From positions 1 through 59,339 of the forward strand of contig PLUF01000071.1 in assembly GCA_003164815.1 (NCBI GenBank): a stretch of 59,339 nt of DNA, written 5' to 3'. A model generated the notes under the pieces. It worked only from the letters and a program-made list of their open reading frames with translations. It did no database searches and was not told the DNA's origin. The position numbers and the translations under genes are program-made. Source of the stretch: Candidatus Gagatemarchaeum stordalenia (GTDB lineage Archaea; Thermoproteota; Nitrososphaeria; Nitrososphaerales; Gagatemarchaeaceae). Shown one piece after another: positions 33,677-40,384 of this stretch; the first letter of the stretch is position 1, and each line of letters opens with the position of its first letter.

Positions 33677-34498
33677 CTATGCACCTCCTGAGCTTGCCGC
33701 TGCCAGATTTGTCGCGGCCAGTTGTATTGCCGTAATTATGTGCATATAGTTCCCGCAACGGCACAGGTTCCCGCTGCAAGCGGCCTTGATGTCGTCGACG
33801 CTCGGGTTCGGGTTCGTCTTCAGCAGCGCGGTAGCTGCCATGATGTACCCGGGTCCGCAATAAGAGCATTGACCGCCGTCTGCCGTTACCCAAGCCGCGT
33901 CCAGCGCTGCCACGACGGGGTCGCCGGTGGCGATCTCCGCCGTCGTAATGCTGTGGCCCACTGTCCTTATGGCCATGATCGTGCAGGACTCGTGTGGGAC
34001 ACCATCTATCAGCACGGTGCACGCGCCACACTCCATCCTGTTGCACGGCCTCTTGGTCGCGATCAGGCCCAGCGTATCTCTGAGCACATCGACGAGCATG
34101 TCTCTCGGCTCGACGGTGACACTGATGTTCTTGTTATTGACGTTAAGAGTGATTGTCCTGGGAGCAGTTGGATCTGTTGGTAGCACAGGTGGGGGGGCAG
34201 GCGCCGTGGCTGTGTTGGTGTTGGTTGTCAGGGGAGTGGAGGTGCTCGAGGTGGTTGAGGAGCTCGAAGCAGATTGCTCTTTGACAGGCTGGAACTGCAT
34301 TCCCTTCATGGCTACTGAAGAAACGCCGACGACCGCGACGGCTGTGGCTGTGCCTCGCAGCAGGGTCCTCCTGCTGACTTTGGCGTTCGCGATGTCCGAC
34401 ACCACGCCACCGGCGCCCGCTACGGGCTTTGCACCAATCTTCGAATCGGCTTTCTTGGATAGAGAAGAACGCTTCTTTTGCTCCTTCTTGACTTTCAT
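33677..34498 (-). CDS. Tat-exported 2Fe-2S small subunit of molybdenum hydroxylase (PaoA-like), copy 1
   Basis: A 273-residue protein. Residues 1-42 are a long basic leader, then a twin-arginine signal (KVSRRTLLRGTATAVAVVGVSS), a Ser/Thr/Pro-rich linker (about 75-112) and the two 2Fe-2S domains. The plant-type cluster is complete: CNRMECGAC and a fourth Cys in PHESC (C-x4-C-x2-C-x11-C). The second cluster has QCSYCGPG and NLCRCG. The partner subunits are exported by hitch-hiking, as known for E. coli PaoABC. It is the first gene of a six-gene operon, with a TATA box (acatatagcg, about 31 nt before ATG) and a palindromic operator just upstream. Confidence 0.9.
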   Translation of the reverse strand: MKVKKEQKKRSSLSKKADSKIGAKPVAGAGGVVSDIANAKVSRRTLLRGTATAVAVVGVSSVAMKGMQFQPVKEQSASSSSTTSSTSTPLTTNTNTATAPAPPPVLPTDPTAPRTITLNVNNKNISVTVEPRDMLVDVLRDTLGLIATKRPCNRMECGACTVLIDGVPHESCTIMAIRTVGHSITTAEIATGDPVVAALDAAWVTADGGQCSYCGPGYIMAATALLKTNPNPSVDDIKAACSGNLCRCGNYMHIITAIQLAATNLAAASSGGA

Positions 34499-34540
34499 AT
34501 CGGTCGAGTCGTCGACCTTGCCGCGCTATATGTCCAATTC

Positions 34541-34556
34541 CCCGAACGTATTAGGG
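34541..34556. promoter_or_regulatory. Palindromic operator, site 1 (shared divergent promoter)
   Basis: CCCGAACGTATTAGGG, an imperfect copy of the perfect palindrome at 43623-43638. It lies between the leftward TATA box of the first molybdenum-enzyme operon and the rightward TATA box (actttatac, 34562-34570) of the divergent coiled-coil gene, immediately upstream of both. Its position suits an activator or a bidirectional control site. The 3' flank, gggta-N5-ctttata, also matches site 3. Confidence 0.65.
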
Positions 34557-34607
34557 TAACTACTTTATACGCAAAAAATCCAGCACACCGAACAGAAGAA
34601 GTGACCC

Positions 34608-35348
34608 GTGTTGGCCCCTGAACCCGTCGAGGACGACGAAGGCGTCCGGAGGAAGGTACTGGCGGAGGGCGTCGGCTTCGTCCTGAATTCTTACCTGCAG
34701 AGTCGCAGTCTCTTGAACCCTGCTGGGCTCGCGATCAACGCCATCAACCAGTACGAACAGCAGATCAGCAAGCAGGAGCGGGAGCAGCTCGGCAAACAAG
34801 AAGCTGAGATGAGGGAGATGGTGAGTCAGATCGAGAACCTCAGGGCGACCTTCGAGGAAGGCAGACTCATCGTTCACCTGGACAAGCCGACCCTACTGGG
34901 ATTGGTGGAAAGGATGCTGAGGAGAACACTAGCTCGGGAAGAGGCGGGAATGACCGCGATGTTCAGAATCGACCTGGCGACCGGAGGCGATGCGGACCAC
35001 GAAGGCGAGTTCATGCTTCCAAGCCGTGCCATATACCTGAAATTCGTGCCAGCGGGCGTGTCGCTGGCGGAGTTCGCAAACTCTTACTTGATGAGGGCTC
35101 TGAGCATGAACCCGTCGGAGTACTGGCTGCTCATTCCGACCGGGGACGTTATCGATTTTCCATTCGAACCGGTCTTCACAGAGAACAAGATAGCGCGCGG
35201 GAGGCTGAGGACGTTCGGCATGGCCACCCTGCTCGGAGACCTCGTGGGAAATGACTACGACGTCCAAGCGTCCTACGAACCGGACGGCGGATTCAAGTTC
35301 GTCATCAGCAAGAAGCCGCCTACGCCCACGATGAGCCCGCCGAGCTAA
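34608..35348 (+). CDS. Conserved-looking coiled-coil protein of unknown function, divergent from Mo-enzyme operon
   Basis: A 246-residue protein I do not recognise. Residues about 1-45 form a helix start (LAEGVGFVLNSYLQSRSLLNP). Residues 45-85 are a strong coiled coil (NQYEQQISKQEREQLGKQE, MREMVSQIENLRATFEEG). The rest is a soluble alpha/beta domain with no signal peptide or membrane segment. The start is GTG 34608, or TTG at the next codon, about 40 nt after a TATA box. It shares the palindromic operator with the molybdenum-enzyme operon, so it probably serves the same system, for instance as a chaperone or sensor. Confidence 0.65.
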   Translation: MLAPEPVEDDEGVRRKVLAEGVGFVLNSYLQSRSLLNPAGLAINAINQYEQQISKQEREQLGKQEAEMREMVSQIENLRATFEEGRLIVHLDKPTLLGLVERMLRRTLAREEAGMTAMFRIDLATGGDADHEGEFMLPSRAIYLKFVPAGVSLAEFANSYLMRALSMNPSEYWLLIPTGDVIDFPFEPVFTENKIARGRLRTFGMATLLGDLVGNDYDVQASYEPDGGFKFVISKKPPTPTMSPPS

Positions 35349-35528
35349 CGGGATCCGGGCCATGGAGGCCGGTCGATCTTCGAAATCTCCTTATGAGCTC
35401 GTGACATATTCGGATGGATGTTGCGGTCTCACGAAAAAATCGTAGCAACCCGGGAGTAAACTCAGATCCAGACATCTGGATTCTTTCCATATAGATCGAA
35501 GATCCAGAACCAAGGAATTCAGGGACAG

Positions 35529-36152
35529 TTAGTTCTCTGGGGCGACCGAAGATGCCGCCGCCAGTCTGATCATATCTTCCTGCTTGTCGACGTCGAGGAG
35601 AGCCGCGAGCGATGTCTCGACGAGACGGAGTTGGGACCTGTGTCGTGCCACGACGCTCTTGAGCCCCCTAGTCTCTTCGTTGATATTCTGGAGCTCTCCG
35701 AAGAGGTTCCTGTCGAAGAGGATTGGATGGCCGGAACTCCCATGGTAGCCTGCCGTCACGATAGGGGAGTAGCAAGTGGCATACTCGTCTATGACGGCGT
35801 CGATCATGGTGTGGTCAACTAGGGCGACGTCGCCAGGGAGCACTACCACGGCATCCGCGGGCTTCTTGACCTTGGAAAGGCCCTTCCGAACAGAGAAGCT
35901 CTGTCCCTTGGCGAAATCCTCGTTGAAGACGAACTCGCACTTGTAGTCCTTCAGCTGGCGCTTGATCTTACTAGCGTCGTGCCCACAGACGACGATGACC
36001 TGACTGGCCTTCGACCTGAGACTCTCGGAGACCACATGCTCTATCATCGTGCTGGACCCAATCGGCTCGAGGAGCTTGTTCCGCCCGAATCTCGTCGACA
36101 ACCCGGCCGCGAGCACGATAATGGAGATAAAATCACTGAGTTTCTCTGTCAT
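35529..36152 (-). CDS. MocA-like molybdopterin nucleotidyltransferase, copy 1
   Basis: A 207-residue nucleotidyltransferase with the canonical N-terminal motif VLAAGLSTRFGRNKLLEPIG, VVLPGDVALV for the metal-binding Asp, and GHPILFDRNL. MocA-type enzymes add CMP to molybdopterin to give the MCD form used by PaoABC-like and aldehyde oxidase enzymes. Here it lies between the two molybdenum-enzyme operons, downstream of the cytochrome b genes on the same strand, so a role in cofactor supply is likely. MobA-like or sugar specificity cannot be excluded from sequence alone. Confidence 0.8.
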   Translation of the reverse strand: MTEKLSDFISIIVLAAGLSTRFGRNKLLEPIGSSTMIEHVVSESLRSKASQVIVVCGHDASKIKRQLKDYKCEFVFNEDFAKGQSFSVRKGLSKVKKPADAVVVLPGDVALVDHTMIDAVIDEYATCYSPIVTAGYHGSSGHPILFDRNLFGELQNINEETRGLKSVVARHRSQLRLVETSLAALLDVDKQEDMIRLAAASSVAPEN

Positions 36153-36339
36153 TTGGCTTGACTTCCTTTTTCGCGACGATATTGTGCCTCTCTTCCCACA
36201 CGATCAGGGACTGGGTGCACCAACCGCCGATTGAACTGCAAATCAAGCCGTCGCCGGTTTTAATCATCCGTCGCGTTTGGACTGGAGCGAATCCGTTTGG
36301 GATAGAGCAGTACCATCCCTGGCTCAAGTCGCATCGCAC
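36133..36339 (-). CDS. Possible small cysteine-containing protein
   Basis: An open frame of 68 codons that runs into the MocA-like gene by 20 bases. The translation has four Cys (MRCDL, WYCSI, LICSSIGGWC) and a hydrophilic C-terminus. It lies between the cytochrome b operon and the nucleotidyltransferase gene on the same strand. There is no family match and no clear SD. It may be chance, and the leader of the MocA-like gene is the alternative reading. Confidence 0.25.
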   Translation of the reverse strand: MRCDLSQGWYCSIPNGFAPVQTRRMIKTGDGLICSSIGGWCTQSLIVWEERHNIVAKKEVKPNDRETQ

Positions 36340-36376
36340 CTGACTGCGGTGTTCTGCGGCTTGGCCAAGCAGTACC

Positions 36377-36844
36377 TCACCCTACGTACCGTTTGCCGAC
36401 GAGCCCCATCGCCAGGCCCCACAGGCCAAAGAAGACTGCGAGTGGGATGAGGAGCTCGACGGTGACCGTGAAGGACATCGTCTGCAGGGTGCCCGTGAGC
36501 TGGGGGGCTGTGTAGAACGCCAGGTAGACGAGGACTACGAACCACGCCACCAGACCTACCGCAAGCCCTTCGAATATGGAGTGCTCCCGGAATGCGAAGG
36601 CGAAGATGAGTCCGGCGACTATGCTCAAGGCGATGAACCAGGCAACTCCGACTTCTGCTACGGAACCGGACAGACCCTGGGCACCGAAGATCGAGCCGAT
36701 CCAGGTGTACCACTGAATCTGCCACGGATACCCGAGGGCCGAGCTGATGGAGGTCGCCACTATGATGGCGATCGTCATCACCACGGTTGCCAGTACGCCC
36801 GCCATAAGGCCCATTTCGACCCGTGTCTTTGATGACATGGTCAT
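36377..36844 (-). CDS. Four-helix membrane protein, cytochrome b partner
   Basis: A 155-residue integral membrane protein with about four hydrophobic segments (10-35, 62-85, 90-112, 128-150). The family is not recognised. Its start overlaps the stop of the cytochrome b gene by four bases (ATGA), so both are made together and probably form a membrane complex. It has few His (one, in REHSIF), so heme binding by this subunit alone is unlikely. Confidence 0.7.
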   Translation of the reverse strand: MTMSSKTRVEMGLMAGVLATVVMTIAIIVATSISSALGYPWQIQWYTWIGSIFGAQGLSGSVAEVGVAWFIALSIVAGLIFAFAFREHSIFEGLAVGLVAWFVVLVYLAFYTAPQLTGTLQTMSFTVTVELLIPLAVFFGLWGLAMGLVGKRYVG

Positions 36845-37830
36845 TTCACTTCCAACTCCTCTGAGTCATCTTTAACGCCTCCCGAAGGTCCAGCCTTGAC
36901 GGCGTTGGCTGTGCCAGCGGCTCCCATAGGGGGGGCCGGCCCGCTCGCCTCTGCAGCAGGCGCTGCGGTGGCGGCCTTCTTCTTAGGAGTCCACCTGCTG
37001 CTGTCGAAGTCGTGGTTGTAGGCGTCGCCCGATATCGTCCCGGTCAGGATGCTCCTGAGCACGGGCCAGTTTATCGGGAGGATAGCGAAGTAGATGTGCC
37101 CTGCTACGAGCCCGATGAGCAGGAACGCGAAGAAGTCGTGGAAGAGCCTGAATGTGCTCTCAAGGCTCGGGGAGATGGTCGGCATTAGGCCATAGGGGTT
37201 CCAGAGATAGAGTCCCGAGATTCCCAGTACAACGAGACAGAGGACCAATCCCCAATGGAAGAGCTTCATGAAAGCGTCGTACTTGCCGTGTCTTGGCTGT
37301 ACGGATGGTCCCAGGCCGAGGAAGCCCTGTACGCGAATCATCGTGTCCTTGGTGTCGGACATTCCTGGAATAATGGTCCTCCCAGTCCTCGCGACCGCAA
37401 GATCCCAGACGATGTGTATGGCGATCAGCCCAAGAAGTAGCCACAGCATGTCAGTGTGCCACATCAAGTCGGCTGCCGTCTGGGCTGCATTGGTTCCTGC
37501 GACGCCGAACGCACTCAGGAGGAAGTTGAATGTCCCGGGCAGATAGATGGCGATTCCGCTGACCATGACAAGCCCGAGCGTGATGAAGAGGGACCAGTGG
37601 AAGAGCCTCTCGACGATGTCGAAGGCCTTCACGGTGTTTCCTGGAACCTCCATGGGCGTCCCGCCGATCCTCTTCGGCTGCCTATACGCCCGCCTTACGA
37701 AGTGCACCACAAACACCGCAGCAAAGAGCAGAATGAGTGCGGCGGCATATTCCAGCGGAAGCCGACCGGACGTCTGCGATTGCGTGTCTGTGTCAAGACC
37801 GCCTGACAGAAGAATTCCCAACAGGTTCAA
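36841..37830 (-). CDS. Di-heme cytochrome b561/FdhI-like membrane subunit
   Basis: A 329-residue membrane protein with about five transmembrane helices and six His in the pattern of two-heme b-type cytochromes: His78 (ERLFHW), His125 and His139, His192 (KLFHW), His231 and His245 (FRLFHD, AGHIYF). LFHW recurs, hinting at internal duplication. The C-terminal 60 residues are a soluble Ala/Pro/Lys-rich tail. Such subunits pass electrons between an outside enzyme and quinone. The start is TTG at 37830. Its promoter carries the same palindrome as both molybdenum-enzyme operons, so I infer it is their membrane electron acceptor. Confidence 0.82.
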   Translation of the reverse strand: MNLLGILLSGGLDTDTQSQTSGRLPLEYAAALILLFAAVFVVHFVRRAYRQPKRIGGTPMEVPGNTVKAFDIVERLFHWSLFITLGLVMVSGIAIYLPGTFNFLLSAFGVAGTNAAQTAADLMWHTDMLWLLLGLIAIHIVWDLAVARTGRTIIPGMSDTKDTMIRVQGFLGLGPSVQPRHGKYDAFMKLFHWGLVLCLVVLGISGLYLWNPYGLMPTISPSLESTFRLFHDFFAFLLIGLVAGHIYFAILPINWPVLRSILTGTISGDAYNHDFDSSRWTPKKKAATAAPAAEASGPAPPMGAAGTANAVKAGPSGGVKDDSEELEVK

Positions 37831-38242
37831 TCTGAGATTTCGCTCTCCTGTCTTCGTGAGTTCAGAATGCTGTATATCTCTAATTACCCGAACCAGTTAG
37901 GGTAGCGTCTTACATCGAATACTTTCGCCGGAATTCCAGAAAGTAGGAGGCCACTGGAGGACCCAGACGCCTGACTGATGCCGAAGCAAAGAAGAAAGAG
38001 TTGGTAAGGAAGAACCTCAAGATGTAACTCTCGGATTATGGTCTTCCAGACTGACTGTCGAAATCAGACGGTCCAGCAATCTCTGTCGTTGAAGAGCCTG
38101 CGAGAAGGAACCGCGCTCTTGGCGTCGCACCCATGGTGAGAGGTCAGAGAACCCGGGGCTCACAGGCGAGGTCAGTGGGTGGAGAGTCTGGAGAGGCCTC
38201 TGACGATAGCAACTGCTGGTTCCAGATTTGCCCGCAAGTCCG
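37831..38242. other. Intergenic stretch with cytochrome b promoter
   Basis: About 410 bases. The left part holds the promoter of the cytochrome b operon: a minus-strand TATA-like agatatac near 37871-37880 and the palindrome at 37887-37902. From 37970 to 38040 there is a short lysine-rich open stretch without a start codon. The rest shows nothing I can identify. Confidence 0.4.
37887..37902. promoter_or_regulatory. Palindromic operator, site 2 (cytochrome b operon)
   Basis: CCCGAACCAGTTAGGG, with one mismatch to full dyad symmetry. It lies just upstream of the TATA-like box of the minus-strand cytochrome b operon. The flank gggta on the right is shared with the other two sites. Confidence 0.6.
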
Positions 38243-38677
38243 CTAGTCAGCCTGGCCGCTGGCGGACAGCGACATGTAACCCGCTTTGACGTCCGTACTA
38301 AGCTTGAAGTGCCTTAGGAAGGTTCGCCCCAGGATGAGGTCGACCGGAATCATGCGCGCGAGGTCGAGTTCGATTATGAGCGCGTCCACGTCTCTTGCGA
38401 AGAGCGTTCCTATCGAGACCTTGGCGAGTTTCACCATGACGCTCCTTTCGATACCGCGGAATTCGAGAACGTAGGGCACGCGGTCGGGGTGGGTCTTCTC
38501 AAGCTCCTTGGGACGGAACGCGGCCTCCGGGTAGCCCAGATCGATAGCGTCCCTTGAGAAGATGACCGAGTAAGCGAAATTCGGGTCGAGCAGGGTGCTA
38601 AGTTCTCGGGTTACCGCGCCCTCAGGGCCCTCCACCCTGCTCATCAGGATCATAGGTTCCTTTAACGGAAAGCGCAA
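38243..38677 (-). CDS. Retropepsin-fold (clan AA) protein B, copy 2
   Basis: A 144-residue paralogue of the protein at 28965-29378. It opens MRFPLKEPMILMSRVEGPEG, similar to MRFALKDPMLVTIRVEGKFG in copy 1. The active-site position reads LLDPNFAYS (D-P-N), again lacking the D(T/S)G glycine, and the closing strand is VDLILGRTFLRHFKLSTD. It ends the second molybdenum-enzyme operon. The conserved loss of Gly in both B copies suggests that this subunit is a non-catalytic half. Confidence 0.7.
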   Translation of the reverse strand: MRFPLKEPMILMSRVEGPEGAVTRELSTLLDPNFAYSVIFSRDAIDLGYPEAAFRPKELEKTHPDRVPYVLEFRGIERSVMVKLAKVSIGTLFARDVDALIIELDLARMIPVDLILGRTFLRHFKLSTDVKAGYMSLSASGQAD

Positions 38678-38686
38678 TCTCCCGGA

Positions 38687-39097
38687 TCAGCTCCCTCTTT
38701 CCAACTTGAGCAGCCCCCTTGAAAAGTCTACCTGGTACCTTAGGCGTCGTAGAAGACTCCTTCCGAACACGACGTCGAATCCACATGCCTGCGGAAGGTC
38801 AAATGCCAGAAACTCGACTTCGTCGAAAGTGAGCGGTCCAAGAGAGACCTGTGTCATCCTTATGAGTGGTGCCTTGCCGAAGCCTAGATGCGTGACGAAG
38901 TGTGTTGTGCTTGGCGCTTGCACAACCGTGTCCATCTGTGCCACGTCCGGATAACCCAGCCTGAAGGCATCTACCTTCGGAAGAATGCAATACTCGCTAC
39001 CAGCGTCTAGGAGCGCCAGATACTCCCTCACCGCGCCGTTTTGGCCCTTCAGTCTTCCGAACAGGCTCGGAAACTTGTTGAAGCCAATCTCTTTCAG
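38687..39097 (-). CDS. Retropepsin-fold (clan AA) protein A, copy 2 (possible CTG start)
   Basis: Counterpart of 29375-29800; it has YLALLDAGSEYC (D-A-G) and GFDVVFGRSLLRRLRYQVD. The first standard start is GTG 39031 (114 residues), but the open frame upstream encodes GFNKFPSLFGRLKGQNGAVREY, which aligns with the copy 1 N-terminus (PFGKFPTVFVRIRGRNSIVREF). No ATG, GTG or TTG lies there; a CTG at 39097 overlaps the preceding TGA as CTGA and would give 136 residues. I place the start there, with GTG 39031 as the alternative. Confidence 0.6.
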   Translation of the reverse strand: MKEIGFNKFPSLFGRLKGQNGAVREYLALLDAGSEYCILPKVDAFRLGYPDVAQMDTVVQAPSTTHFVTHLGFGKAPLIRMTQVSLGPLTFDEVEFLAFDLPQACGFDVVFGRSLLRRLRYQVDFSRGLLKLERGS

Positions 39098-39342
39098 AGG
39101 AGAAGTGGATAAGGAGACTCACCCGCGTAGAAGATGCAGATATCCGCGTATTTTGCCACGTGTCCCCTGAGCCTGTATCGATCGAGGTCTTCGGCCGCAA
39201 TTGTTCCGTGCGTGGGCTGCAGATTGTCGTCGCGCTTTGTGACGACAATCGCGACCCATTTGCCCTTGTACCTGGCATGGATCTCTGGGATAGAGAGCTC
39301 CTCTTTCTTCTCCTCCGGCTGCGGTGTACTCCCGGTGCCCAT
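39094..39342 (-). CDS. Small DUF5678-like protein, copy 2
   Basis: An 82-residue paralogue of 29818-30093. The core is IHARYKGKWVAIVVTKRDDN, then AEDLDRYRLRGHVAKYADICIFYAGE, and the same PYPLLL ending. The N-terminal 18 residues differ and are rich in Glu and Lys. It lies 15 bases after the PaoB-like gene. The strict conservation of core and tail between operons points to a specific binding role. Confidence 0.65.
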   Translation of the reverse strand: MGTGSTPQPEEKKEELSIPEIHARYKGKWVAIVVTKRDDNLQPTHGTIAAEDLDRYRLRGHVAKYADICIFYAGESPYPLLL

Positions 39343-39357
39343 GGAACGCAGCCTAGC

Positions 39358-40371
39358 CTAGGTAAGGTTCGCCAACGCTTTCTTGACCGCCGCCATCGCC
39401 TCTTGCACCTTAAAGCCATTCCCGGTTCCCCAGGTCAGGGGGTTGCTTCCCGAGACGGCATTCGTCGCCGCCTGCGCGATAACGGAAGTGGACAGAGGCA
39501 GCGTCTGGTTGACGAGCGCCGATTCGGCTGAAGGGGCTCTATGAGGCGTATTGGCGACACCACCCAGGTACACTTTGGCGCCGGAAATCGTGCTCCCGTT
39601 GGTCGTCACGACAACGGCGGCGCTTGCCAGTGCGAAGTCGATGCCACCCCGATCTGCGAGCTTGAAGTACGCGCTCTGCGTTCCCGATGCGGGGGCGGGT
39701 ATATGGATCTCGGTCACGAGCTCGTTATAGTGCAGGCCGAGCTCCGTTACGCGTCCGTCCACAAGTGTGACCCCAGGCATCAGCTGCTCCATCGTCATCG
39801 TTTTCGATCCCCCCGGGCCCTGGACGGTCACGTCCGCGCCCAGCGCAAACAGGACTGGGGCGATGTCACCGGGATTGACAGCGTAGCAGAGGTTCCCTCC
39901 GAAGATGCTCTGGTAGTAGCGATTGTCCCCGATGGCGGCGTAGCACACGTTACCACCGTTGCGCCAGCAGTCATAGTTGCCACGCATGTACCAGCACCAG
40001 ACTTCCTGCAGCACATCGCCTGCGACTGTCGCCGCATTCGCGATTCCCGGGGGATGTCCTGAGGTTGCCTGGACGAGGGCAGTGTAGTACTGGTTTACGT
40101 TCGGATCTGACTGAACTTTGCCCACGGTTGTGGTCGCGCCAATCCTCAGCCCGTCGCTCGCGGTGTACTTTACGTAGTCGAGGCCAAGGTTCGTGATGTC
40201 GACGAGATACTCTGGGACGTGCAGGTCCACGTTGTCCTTCATCATATAGAGGAGGTCGGTTCCCCCTCCGATGATTTTGGCATTTCCCGCGTACTTGGTG
40301 AGGATGGAGACGGCGTCGCTGGCGGACTGAGCCTGAATGTACCCGAACTTCGCTAACTCGTTGTTGCTCAT
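39358..40371 (-). CDS. FAD/4Fe-4S subunit of exported molybdenum hydroxylase (PaoB-like), copy 2
   Basis: A 337-residue paralogue of 30122-31201. FAD motifs are KIIGGGTDLLYMMK and NAATVAGDVLQEVW (the TVGGN motif is TVAGD here). The four-Cys 4Fe-4S insertion is kept (VWCWYM, YDCWRN, NVCYAA, NLCYAV). It is slightly shorter at the C-terminus. It has no signal peptide, so export would again depend on the small subunit. It follows the large-subunit gene by 13 bases. Confidence 0.87.
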   Translation of the reverse strand: MSNNELAKFGYIQAQSASDAVSILTKYAGNAKIIGGGTDLLYMMKDNVDLHVPEYLVDITNLGLDYVKYTASDGLRIGATTTVGKVQSDPNVNQYYTALVQATSGHPPGIANAATVAGDVLQEVWCWYMRGNYDCWRNGGNVCYAAIGDNRYYQSIFGGNLCYAVNPGDIAPVLFALGADVTVQGPGGSKTMTMEQLMPGVTLVDGRVTELGLHYNELVTEIHIPAPASGTQSAYFKLADRGGIDFALASAAVVVTTNGSTISGAKVYLGGVANTPHRAPSAESALVNQTLPLSTSVIAQAATNAVSGSNPLTWGTGNGFKVQEAMAAVKKALANLT

Positions 40372-40384
40372 GACTCATCGCCCC

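Noticed and set aside
37970-38040. Lysine-rich open stretch reading LTDAEAKKKELVRKNLKM
   Set aside because: No start codon and fewer than 25 codons; may be a relic, but cannot be supported as a gene.
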